NCBI GenBank assembly: GCA_904418995.1
Contig: CAJFQF010000004.1
Location: forward strand, 62,001-126,000
Direction: 5' to 3'
Length of the DNA stretch: 64,000 nt
Source: Heritagella_A intestinalis
GTDB lineage: Bacteria > Bacillota > Clostridia > Oscillospirales > Acutalibacteraceae
Both the position numbers and the translations under genes were made by a program. The notes beneath the pieces are model-generated. The model had not been told where the DNA came from. It was given only the letters and a program-made list of their open reading frames with translations, and did not search any database. How positions within the stretch are numbered: the stretch's first letter is position 1; each line of letters starts with the position of its first letter. Shown here piece after piece: positions 7,659-15,995 of the stretch.

Positions 7659-9647
7659 ATGAAGAGAGTAGCAGCTGCTTTGTGTGCCATGGTGCTCCTG
7701 GCGGTGTTCTGCCTGCCTTCTTTGGCGGCGGAGGCCTCAGAGGACGAAAAGGTCAACCGTTTTAATGTGGTGATGGTGACGGATGCTTCCGGTTCTATGT
7801 CGGATACGGACCCGGACGGCTATCGCTATGAGGCCATCAATTTGTTTATCGCCCTGCTGGCTAATGGCGGCAACCATGTAGGCAGCGTGGTGTTCAGCAA
7901 TGAGGTGAGCGCGGAGGAAGACCCGATGGAGGTCACCGGCCGGCCGGAAAAAACAGAGATTACCGATAGTATCCAGGGCCAGGAGGTAGGCGGCTGGACA
8001 GACATCGGCGGCGCCCTGGAAGAGGCTGTGGACATGCTGGAAGAGTCCGGCAATCCGGAGCTGCCTTCTATTATTGTGCTGCTCACCGATGGCAACACGG
8101 AAATGGGCACCGAGGAGGAGACCCAGGAGTCCATTGCCAAGAAAGAAGAAGCCCTGGAAGAGGCCCGGGATTCCGGCTGCCAAATCTACACCATCTGCCT
8201 GAACCAGAACCAGCAGGCCAATCCCGATGAGCTGCGGCAGATTGCCCAGGCCACCGGCGGCCAGTTCCGGGAGGTGCAGAAGGCGGAGGACCTCCAGGAT
8301 GTGTTTGACCTGTATTATCAGATGATTTTCTCCACCCAGAGCGTTAAGCTGGCAGAGGAAACCATCCCGGAATCCGGCGTGGTCTCCCGGGATTTTGACG
8401 TAGCGGAGCTGGGCGTGGAAGAAATCAATATGGTGGTCTTTGGGGAAGCCGACCGCTATGTGCTTCGGGACCCCCAGGGCCATGAGTATACCGAGGAAGA
8501 GCTGGCGGAGATCCTCTATTCTTCCCGTACCTTTGACCTGCTGAAGATTTCCCAGCCCCAGTCCGGCCAGTGGCATCTGGACGTATACGGCACGCCGAGC
8601 AGCCAAATTGAAATCTTTAAAATCTACAACTCCAACCTGAGTGCTACCACCCATATCCGGGACGAACAGGAAAATTATATTGCCGGCACTCCCGTGGAAT
8701 TTATCACCGAACTCTATGAGGGTGGGCAGAAGGTAACGGATATGGCCCGGTACGCCGGTTATAAGGCGGTGCTGGAGGTCACGGACTTTGAAGGCAATGT
8801 GCTGGATACCGTGGAAGTAGACCAGGCCGGAGAAGAGGGCTTTGTCACCTCCTTTACCCCGGCGGATTACGGCACCTTCTATGCCACCCTGCGAGTGGAA
8901 AACGAGGGCCAGGTAACCTCCGGCGGCCAGTTTACCCTGAATGTAGGCAATACGCCTCCCACTGCCAATGTGGAGGTCTTGGAAAAGCACATCAATATTT
9001 GGCCGTTCCTCATTCCCACAGATTCCACCATTGATTTGAGCGAGGCCGCTTCCGACGCGGAGGACGCCTCCCTGAACTATCAGGTGGAATCCTCCTCCTG
9101 GCTGGAAGACGACTATACCCTGGAAGGCTCTCAGCTGACCATCAATAATTTCAGCGTTTCCCGGGGCTCCTTCACCATCCAGGCCTATGACTCCCAGGGG
9201 GCCTATTGCACCTTTGAGGTAAAGGTGACCTCTACCAATATCGGCATTTTGGCCCTGATCCTCATGCTGGGCGGCGGCCTGCTGGTGCTGATTATCCTGT
9301 TGATTCTCCTGCGCATTGCCCTGCGCAAGGCGTTTATGGGTTCCATTACTGCGGAAAATCTGGAAACCCGCCAGGAATCCACCATTACCAAGAACCGGGG
9401 CCGTGTGAAGATCACCATGTTCCAGATCGGCGCCACCGGACTGCATAAGAAGAGCTACTTCCAGGCCACCGGCAAGAGCTACATTACCTTTGTTTCCAAG
9501 AAGCCTGTGTATGCGGACAATATCGTGGGCAAGGCAAAGAAGATTCGTCTGAACAACGGGGAAGACGTGTACATTTATGTGGATGCAGAACACACCCGTG
9601 GCATCCGTGTGCGGTTTGACAGTGTGCTTCAAGATTCTATGTATTAA
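7659..9647 (+). CDS. Secreted-face VWA-domain protein with one membrane anchor
   Basis: 662 residues. A signal peptide (cleavage near residue 24, 'LPSLAAEA') is followed by a von Willebrand factor A domain with an intact metal-ion site: D42-A-S44-G-S46, threonine in 'GGWTDIGGAL' and aspartate in 'VLLTDGN'. After ~300 residues of beta-rich extracellular sequence, one hydrophobic helix (about 528-551, 'IGILALILMLGGGLL...') leads to a ~110-residue cytoplasmic tail. The protein would therefore span the membrane with a ligand-binding domain outside. The start at 7659 is chosen for the KR-plus-hydrophobic signal sequence and the AAAGGG upstream; an in-frame upstream extension lacks these. It opens a same-strand run of ten genes and lies 37 bases before the first tubulin-like gene. 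Ligand unknown. Confidence 0.85.
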   Translation: MKRVAAALCAMVLLAVFCLPSLAAEASEDEKVNRFNVVMVTDASGSMSDTDPDGYRYEAINLFIALLANGGNHVGSVVFSNEVSAEEDPMEVTGRPEKTEITDSIQGQEVGGWTDIGGALEEAVDMLEESGNPELPSIIVLLTDGNTEMGTEEETQESIAKKEEALEEARDSGCQIYTICLNQNQQANPDELRQIAQATGGQFREVQKAEDLQDVFDLYYQMIFSTQSVKLAEETIPESGVVSRDFDVAELGVEEINMVVFGEADRYVLRDPQGHEYTEEELAEILYSSRTFDLLKISQPQSGQWHLDVYGTPSSQIEIFKIYNSNLSATTHIRDEQENYIAGTPVEFITELYEGGQKVTDMARYAGYKAVLEVTDFEGNVLDTVEVDQAGEEGFVTSFTPADYGTFYATLRVENEGQVTSGGQFTLNVGNTPPTANVEVLEKHINIWPFLIPTDSTIDLSEAASDAEDASLNYQVESSSWLEDDYTLEGSQLTINNFSVSRGSFTIQAYDSQGAYCTFEVKVTSTNIGILALILMLGGGLLVLIILLILLRIALRKAFMGSITAENLETRQESTITKNRGRVKITMFQIGATGLHKKSYFQATGKSYITFVSKKPVYADNIVGKAKKIRLNNGEDVYIYVDAEHTRGIRVRFDSVLQDSMY

Positions 9648-9684
9648 GGAAATCGCGGCATGATAAAGGAGGAGGGGTAATTTT

Positions 9685-12087
9685 ATGTATCAGGGGCTTT
9701 TGCTCTCTGCCGGTGGGGGAATTCTTTCCCCAGGTCAACAGGCGGAGCAGAGCGAGTGCGCCACCATTGCTATCGGCCTGGGAGGTACGGGTATCGAGTG
9801 CCTGCGGATGCTGAAGGGTGAGGTCTATAGCCGTGTCCGGCCGGACGACCTCAAAACGGAGGTTCCCAGCTACCGGCACGTTCGGTTTTTAAGCGTTGAT
9901 AGCGACCGGAGCAGTATGGGAAAGGAGGGAGAACCCGACGCGTTAGACTGGAATACGGAGGTTCTGGATATCGGCGTGCCGGACCCGCACGCCTTGTGGG
10001 CAGGTTTGCCCATGATTCGCCGGCAGCCAAATATGCAGTGGCTTTCTCCAGAGCTAAAACCAAAGGGTTCGGCAGGGGTAGGCGGTGTGCGGCAAGTAGG
10101 CCGGTTGCTGCTGTTCCAAAGATGCTCCCAGTTTATCCAAAAGCTCACCGGCCTGATTGTCAGCGCTATCGTGGGCCTGCCGTCTGCCCCGAAGCTGCGC
10201 ATCCATATCTTTACCAGCCTGGGGGGCGGCACCGGTTCCGGAATTTTCCTGGATGTGTGCTACCTGGTGCAGTATGTGCTGGGGACCATGGGCCTCCAGA
10301 GCATGGCTCGGGTTTGCGGCTATTTCTTCCTGCCGGACGTGAACCTGTTCCGTGTGCGGATGATGCCCCACGTTCAGGACTATATAAAACGCAACGGCTT
10401 TGCCGCCATGCAGGAACTGGATTACTGCATGGATTTTGCCAATAACGGCGGCGCTTGGGACCAGGACTACGGCAACGGGGTCAAGATTCACACCCAGAGA
10501 CCGCCGGTGGACGACGCCTGGCTGATTTCCTCCGGAAATGAAGATGAGGTTTCCTCGGGGGATACCTATAAAACCGCCCTGTATACGGTGGCCCAGAAGG
10601 TCATGGAGGACCTGACGGCTCCTTCCACACCGCCAATCCCGTCGGGGAAATACGGCATTTTGGGCCTTTGCAGCGCTGTGTTGCCTTTCCGGGAGATCAC
10701 CACCTATCTGGCCGCCAAAGTTTTTGAGGGCTTGGGCGATTTGAGAAGCCGCGAACCTGCACGCAAGGACGTGAAAGAGTGGATTCAAGGGCAGGGTTTA
10801 GATTGTGAAGCCCTTTTGGGGGCCTTGCGGCAGGGAATCCAGCCCTTCCCCCCTGTGGATGACGCCATGGTGGCCGAGTTTTTGCAAATGGCGCCAAAGG
10901 AGCTCTCTGGGGATCTCCCGTTACCCTTGGGAGAATTTTACTACAATAGTTTGGCGGAGCGGGAAAAGCAGCTGCATACCAACTCTGCCGCCCTGCTGGC
11001 GGAAACCGGGGAAGCTTCCCTGATACGGCGAGTGCAAAAGTCCTTGATAGAAATAGCGGGGGATGTAGAAAAAGGCCCCCGCTATGCGGCTGCCATGCTC
11101 CATTCTCTTGATGGAAAGGACCTCTCCTTCTGGCTGGATGGTTGTGTCACGGAGAACGGTAAGTACCTGGCCATGGCCAGAGCGGATATGGACTTGCGGG
11201 AGAAAAATCTGCGGGAGACCCTGGAACGGTTCCAGGGCGCCAATATCCTGAACCGCCGCAAGCGCGCTCAGGAATATTTGGAAGCGCTTCAAAGGTGCTT
11301 CATAGGACAGTTCCGTATTCAGGAGTACGAGATAATGGATCCTCTGCTGCAGAACCTGAAGCAGCGTCTTTTCCAGCTGTATAGCCAGATTTTTGAACCG
11401 TTGGCAGATACTGTGGAGGGCTTGCAGGATACCTTCCGGGAAAATCTTCAGTACTTGTCCGGCCCGATGGCGCGTTTGCCGGACAACGAAATGCCGATTC
11501 TTACTGTCCAGGATCTCCGCGCCGCTCTGGACCAAAGGGTGCAGGCCGTGTCGCTGCCTTCCCTGTTCCGAGGATTGGTGGAGGCTCTGCTTCAGAAGCC
11601 TGGCGTTTGGGGGAATGACAGGGCTTTCAGCCATTTGGTGTCGTCTTATTTCCTGGAGAAGATGCCGGCGCTCCCCTACTACACCCTGGACGATTGTATC
11701 CCCACAGCCCGGTACGGGCAGATTTTCGCAGATCTCCGGCAGCGGTCGGCTCCTTTGTTCTCGATGAACGGGAACCAGGCTCTGGCCCATGCGCCCGCAA
11801 ACCAGATACAGGTTTTGCGGGTCCCTGACAACTGTCCCCATGGTGCGGGGGAAGCCGATTTCTATGCCTTGGCCCAGCCGGGAGTGTTCCGGCAGTCCAG
11901 CGGGGAAAAAGACCGGGTTACCTGTACCTCTTATTGGCAGGATGTTCCCCTGTCCGATTACGGCGGGCTGGATCATTGCCGCCGGGCTTATGAGGAGCTG
12001 GCGAAATATCCCGGCGTCCACTTGTATGAGGGCACGGAGGAGTCGTCCCGTGATTGGCGCAAACGGCTTTCCTCGTATCCCTTGTAA
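9685..12087 (+). CDS. Tubulin-like GTPase, shorter paralog
   Basis: 800-residue protein with a tubulin/FtsZ-type GTP-binding domain in the first ~300 residues. Seen: 'AIGLGGTGIECLRML' near the N terminus, and the tubulin signature loop 'LGGGTGSG' at residues 179-186 followed by 'IFLDVCYLVQYVLG'. It matches the next gene along its whole length ('LLLSAGGGI...', 'CGYFFLPDVNL', 'MQELDYCM...WDQDYGNGV', 'REITTYLAAKVFEG') but stops right after 'HLYEGTEESSRDWRKRL', so it lacks that paralog's ~275-residue C-terminal extension. Probably nucleotide-dependent filament formation in the cytoplasm (inference from the fold). Resembles the bacterial 'tubulin-like' (Tubulin_2) group rather than FtsZ. The ATG at 9685 follows AAAGGAGGAGGGG. 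Confidence 0.85.
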   Translation: MYQGLLLSAGGGILSPGQQAEQSECATIAIGLGGTGIECLRMLKGEVYSRVRPDDLKTEVPSYRHVRFLSVDSDRSSMGKEGEPDALDWNTEVLDIGVPDPHALWAGLPMIRRQPNMQWLSPELKPKGSAGVGGVRQVGRLLLFQRCSQFIQKLTGLIVSAIVGLPSAPKLRIHIFTSLGGGTGSGIFLDVCYLVQYVLGTMGLQSMARVCGYFFLPDVNLFRVRMMPHVQDYIKRNGFAAMQELDYCMDFANNGGAWDQDYGNGVKIHTQRPPVDDAWLISSGNEDEVSSGDTYKTALYTVAQKVMEDLTAPSTPPIPSGKYGILGLCSAVLPFREITTYLAAKVFEGLGDLRSREPARKDVKEWIQGQGLDCEALLGALRQGIQPFPPVDDAMVAEFLQMAPKELSGDLPLPLGEFYYNSLAEREKQLHTNSAALLAETGEASLIRRVQKSLIEIAGDVEKGPRYAAAMLHSLDGKDLSFWLDGCVTENGKYLAMARADMDLREKNLRETLERFQGANILNRRKRAQEYLEALQRCFIGQFRIQEYEIMDPLLQNLKQRLFQLYSQIFEPLADTVEGLQDTFRENLQYLSGPMARLPDNEMPILTVQDLRAALDQRVQAVSLPSLFRGLVEALLQKPGVWGNDRAFSHLVSSYFLEKMPALPYYTLDDCIPTARYGQIFADLRQRSAPLFSMNGNQALAHAPANQIQVLRVPDNCPHGAGEADFYALAQPGVFRQSSGEKDRVTCTSYWQDVPLSDYGGLDHCRRAYEELAKYPGVHLYEGTEESSRDWRKRLSSYPL

Positions 12088-12445
12088 CAGAAGCCGGGGA
12101 GCCGGAATCTATGGGAACAATACAGAAATTTTATAAAATATTCGTTGATTCTACGGGTTGCAATTTGACAAAATTCTGCTAAATTATATAATGTGGGATT
12201 AGACCATCCGGCCATAGAGCACCATTCTGTACAAGAATGCAGTGGCTGCGGCTATAAAGGCCAGACTTTCCGTTGGCAAAATTGACAGCCTCGCTTTAGG
12301 CGGTTGTTTTCCAGCGGAGGGGAAGAGTTCCACATAAAAGAGCCAGGACCGCTTTTGAGGTTTTGGTAAAACAGCTTTGGGTTTCATCTTATTTTCTATA
12401 CAAGAAAAGGCGAGAACCGAAAATCACAGTAAATGGAGGGCTATT
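12088..12445 (+). other. Spacer and leader between the two tubulin-like genes
   Basis: 358 bases without a gene. It holds the strong promoter at 12165-12192 and a ~245-nt leader. There is no obvious terminator behind the first tubulin-like gene, so transcription probably both reads through and restarts here. I saw no sequence resembling the missing C-terminal part of the upstream paralog. Confidence 0.55.
12165..12192 (+). promoter_or_regulatory. Internal promoter for the second tubulin-like gene
   Basis: TTGACA (12165-12170), 16-base spacer, TATAAT (12187-12192), both boxes matching the sigma-A consensus. Confidence 0.8.
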
Positions 12446-15400
12446 ATGTACAATAAGTTATTGATTTCTGCCGGCGGCGGCATTATTTCCCGGGATCAGC
12501 AGGCAGAACAAAATGAATGCGCCGTCATCGCCATTGGCTTGGGCGGTACGGGCATCAGCGCCCTGCGCAGCCTGAAAAAGGAAGTCTACGACCGACTGCA
12601 GCCGGATAAATCGGACAGTACCGTGCCCAGCTATTCCCATATTAAATTCTGGGCCATCGACACCGATAAAAAAGCGCTGGCCGACAACGGGACGCTGGAT
12701 TCCCTGGACGAAAATACAGAATTTGATAATATTGGCTGTAGGAATATCACCGAGCTGCTGGCCAATGCAGCGACCCTGCGGAGCAAGACGTCTCTCCAGT
12801 GGCTCAAGGCCACCGCCACCCAGCCTGACGGCCAAGGAATTAAGATTATGAATGGCGAAGCCGGCGCCGGCGGCGTGCGGCAGATTGGCCGGCTGCTGCT
12901 AATTCAGAATTGCCCTCAGTTTGTCAATAAGCTCAGGAACCTGATTACCAGCGCCATGGCAGGTCTGCCGGGAGGCTCAGAGCTGAGCATCCACATTTTC
13001 ACCGGCACCGGCGGCGGCACCGGCGCGGGGACTTTCCTGGATGTGTGCTACCTGGTGCAGTATGTGCTGAGTACCCTGGGCCTCCAAGGTGCGGCCCAGA
13101 CCTGTGGCTATTTCTTCCTGCCGGACGTAAACCTGGCCAAGGTGGCCTCTGCCGACACTCGGGAGTATATTATGAGCAATGGTTTTGCTTCTATGCAGGA
13201 GCTGGACTACTGCATGAACCTGGAAGTCAACGGCGGTTCCTGGGACCAGGATTACGGCAATGGAGTGGAGGTCCACACCCAGGCCCCGCCGGTAAAGCTG
13301 GCCCATCTCATTACCGCCACCAATTCCGCCAATGCCATCTCTAAAGACGCCTATAATTACGCCATGCATGTGGCGGTGGACTATGTTATGGAGTTCCTGG
13401 TGCGGCCTAAGATTTCAGGATCTGAAGAAATGGGGGATTCCGTTTTTACCATCCAATCTCATATTTCCAATGTGTATAAGAAGATTGCGGCGTTAAAGAA
13501 GGAGCGCGGCGCCTGCTACAATTACTGTGTATTGGGGGCTTCCAGCGCATATCTGCCTTATAAGGAAATTACCACCTATCTCACCGCTAAGATCTTCGAG
13601 GGGTTCCAGGGTCTGAACCACCAGCTTCCCACCGAGGCGGATTTGGATGTGTTCCTTCAGACGCAAGGCTTGCGGTATGAGAATATTCTCAGAGACCTTA
13701 ACGACAGAGTGCCAGCAGTGCCTATGTATGAGGTGGATACGAGAACGCTGTATGAACAGGCGCAGGGCCTTGAATGGTCTACGATTCCTGGACTTTTGAA
13801 GAGAATGCAGGATTCTCAGAAAACCATCGCGGGACAAATTACAACCAATAAGAAGGCTTTGCTGGAAGAAGTGGGGAACGCTACCGTGGAGAACGGCAAG
13901 GGCATAACGGCCCTGATTGGCCGGGTAAAGACGGCCTTGATGCAGATTGCTTCCGAACCTGCCAAGGGACCTTTCTATGCGGCGGCCATGCTCCACTCTA
14001 TCAATTCTAGAGACCTCTCTAATTGGATAGATGGCTTTATTACAGAAAATCAGGGCCACTTAAGACAAGCTATGGCGAATATGAGTCTCCGAGAGGAAAG
14101 CGTAAAAAGAACATTACATCAGCTCCAGAATTCCATTTTTGCCAATCGAAGCAGGCGGGCTAAAGAATACGTTAGTGCTCGGAATTCTTACTTTAAAGAA
14201 GAGGTAAAGATTAACCTGTACAATGAAATGGCGGCAGTCTTGTCGACGTTCAAAGACCAGATTTCCAAGCTGTATTCCCAATTTTTCGGCATTTTCGAAA
14301 CGGTGATGCAAGAGCTCCAGAAGACCTTTGCCGAAAACCTGAGCACCTTGGCCCAGCCGGTAGTGCAGCAGACCAGCTATGCGGAGAAGCTGGTGACCAT
14401 CCAGGATTTGAAGCAGTCTTTGGACAAATCTGTAGAGGCCATGCAGATGGATACTCTCATCAACGGCTTTGTGTCCCAGATGCTCCAGCATCCGGAAATT
14501 TGGCTGGCCCAGGAGGAAAGCAAAATCAGCCGTGGGGTATCGGATTACTTCCTTGGACAGCTCAAGGAGTTCACCCACCGGACTATGAACGACTATTTGA
14601 AGATCAAGTTTGATGCAACAGATCCGGCCACGATTTCCAAAAAAGTGGAGAGCGAAATCCTGCAGCCTTTGGCTCAGAAAGCCGATCCCTTGTTCTGGAC
14701 AGATGCTAGTAAATATCAGCTGGCTACCGCCGGGGAACTGGGTTACTGCTCCATTCCGGAGGATTCCCAGGAGATTCTCGGCGCTGCCCAGAACTTCCAC
14801 GAAGCCAACAAAAATATCGATATCCGCCCCTCTTGCAGCAGTGATCGCATCAGTTTTTTGGTATCCCGCTGCGGCGTGCCCCTCTTTGGCTACAAGGGTG
14901 TGGATAACTATCGGAGAGCTGCCAAGGCGGCAACGGATCCAGGCGCGCACTTGTATGAGGGAGCTGTGGGGGATTCCCGCGACTGGCGCAACCTCTATGA
15001 CATCACCCCCTATAGCTGCCGGGAGGAGCAGGACATTTCTGAGGATTTGAAGAAGCGGGCGGAGACCGTGAAGGAAGCCATGGACAAAAAGGTCCTGGAG
15101 AAGACTCGGATCGGTGCCGGAACCATAGAATTCCACATTCATCTGTATGATCACGAGAAGGCCCAGGCCGCTTCTCAGCAGGCAGAAGAGGTCATCCAGA
15201 GCAAGGATGTATCCAAGGCACGGGAACTCCTGGAAAAGATGGAAGCAGAACCCCTGCAGCCGGTTTCCCAGCGGGTTATGGGGAACATCGGCGCGCCGGG
15301 CTATGAAGAGCTGTCCAACCGTGATTTGATTATTTCTTCCCAGTTCCTGTCGGAGCTGTTGGCAAAGCAGATGGACGCTTTGAAGACCTATGAAAAGGCT

Positions 15401-15850
15401 GTGAAGTCCCTGCGGGACTATATCCAGGGCATGGATCAGAAGGCCAGCGATGTGCTGGAATTCGCCAACGCTATGTGTACCGGCGTCATCGCCATGGAGA
15501 ATGACTATACCTTCGTCTATGTAAAGGCCGGGGAGTTCCTGGAGGAAAAAGAGGAGATCACCACCATTGACTCCGAGCCCTACGGCGAGTCGCTGCCCCT
15601 GTACAGCGCCTTTGTCAACTTCAGCCAGATGAGCCAGGAAGACAAGGACGCGATCCGGCAGGGCGTCAAGGACCGGAAGGTCCATCAGCGGGAGAAAGTA
15701 GCCGCGTCCCTGACGGAGACGAAAGCGCTGATTGCGCCGGAGCGTCTGCAGGCCATGGCCAACCGGGCTAAGCGCAGCTTCCCCCAGGAGGAAAAGGTTA
15801 TCACTAAGTTCCTCAAGGAGTTTGCTACGGAAGTGGCCAGCTTCTTCTAA
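12446..15850 (+). CDS. Tubulin-like GTPase, long paralog with C-terminal extension
   Basis: 1134 residues. The GTP-binding domain shows 'AIGLGGTGISALRSL', 'IKFWAIDTDKKAL' and the tubulin signature 'TGGGTGAG' at residues 188-195 inside 'IHIFTGTGGGTGAGTFLDVCYLV'. The middle part (about 450-850) is long and helical, with 'CRRAKEY'-like charged segments shared with the upstream paralog. The last ~275 residues after 'LYEGAVGDSRDWRNLYDITPY' are unique: lysine/glutamate-rich predicted coiled coil ('KKRAETVKEAMDKKVL', 'LLEKMEAEPLQPVSQRV') ending in 'FLKEFATEVASFF'. The start at 12446 follows GGAGGG with 5 bases spacing; the in-frame upstream ATG has no ribosome site. Likely a cytoplasmic filament or scaffold; the tail could be the partner-binding part (inference). 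Confidence 0.87.
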   Translation: MYNKLLISAGGGIISRDQQAEQNECAVIAIGLGGTGISALRSLKKEVYDRLQPDKSDSTVPSYSHIKFWAIDTDKKALADNGTLDSLDENTEFDNIGCRNITELLANAATLRSKTSLQWLKATATQPDGQGIKIMNGEAGAGGVRQIGRLLLIQNCPQFVNKLRNLITSAMAGLPGGSELSIHIFTGTGGGTGAGTFLDVCYLVQYVLSTLGLQGAAQTCGYFFLPDVNLAKVASADTREYIMSNGFASMQELDYCMNLEVNGGSWDQDYGNGVEVHTQAPPVKLAHLITATNSANAISKDAYNYAMHVAVDYVMEFLVRPKISGSEEMGDSVFTIQSHISNVYKKIAALKKERGACYNYCVLGASSAYLPYKEITTYLTAKIFEGFQGLNHQLPTEADLDVFLQTQGLRYENILRDLNDRVPAVPMYEVDTRTLYEQAQGLEWSTIPGLLKRMQDSQKTIAGQITTNKKALLEEVGNATVENGKGITALIGRVKTALMQIASEPAKGPFYAAAMLHSINSRDLSNWIDGFITENQGHLRQAMANMSLREESVKRTLHQLQNSIFANRSRRAKEYVSARNSYFKEEVKINLYNEMAAVLSTFKDQISKLYSQFFGIFETVMQELQKTFAENLSTLAQPVVQQTSYAEKLVTIQDLKQSLDKSVEAMQMDTLINGFVSQMLQHPEIWLAQEESKISRGVSDYFLGQLKEFTHRTMNDYLKIKFDATDPATISKKVESEILQPLAQKADPLFWTDASKYQLATAGELGYCSIPEDSQEILGAAQNFHEANKNIDIRPSCSSDRISFLVSRCGVPLFGYKGVDNYRRAAKAATDPGAHLYEGAVGDSRDWRNLYDITPYSCREEQDISEDLKKRAETVKEAMDKKVLEKTRIGAGTIEFHIHLYDHEKAQAASQQAEEVIQSKDVSKARELLEKMEAEPLQPVSQRVMGNIGAPGYEELSNRDLIISSQFLSELLAKQMDALKTYEKAVKSLRDYIQGMDQKASDVLEFANAMCTGVIAMENDYTFVYVKAGEFLEEKEEITTIDSEPYGESLPLYSAFVNFSQMSQEDKDAIRQGVKDRKVHQREKVAASLTETKALIAPERLQAMANRAKRSFPQEEKVITKFLKEFATEVASFF

Positions 15851-15902
15851 AAAGCAAAAGAGCCGGAAGAGCCGGCAAGTGTAAGTGGGTCTTTTGCCGC
15901 TT

Positions 15903-15934
15903 CCCGATGCTGCGAGGGGCCTCGCGGTATCGGG
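15903..15934. repeat. Strong hairpin between the tubulin-like gene and its neighbour
   Basis: CCCGATGCTGCGAGG pairs with CCTCGCGGTATCGGG around a 2-base loop. There is no T-run, so it is more likely an RNA-processing or stability element inside the operon than a full terminator. Confidence 0.6.
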
Positions 15935-15995
15935 TAAAGAGGCAGAAGGCCCATTTTATTTTCTGTTTCCACCCAGAAAAGGAAGGGAGAAACCC

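Noticed and set aside
12199..12387. Small minus-strand frame between the tubulin-like genes
   Set aside because: No ribosome site, biased composition, and it lies in the leader of the strongly promoted plus-strand gene.
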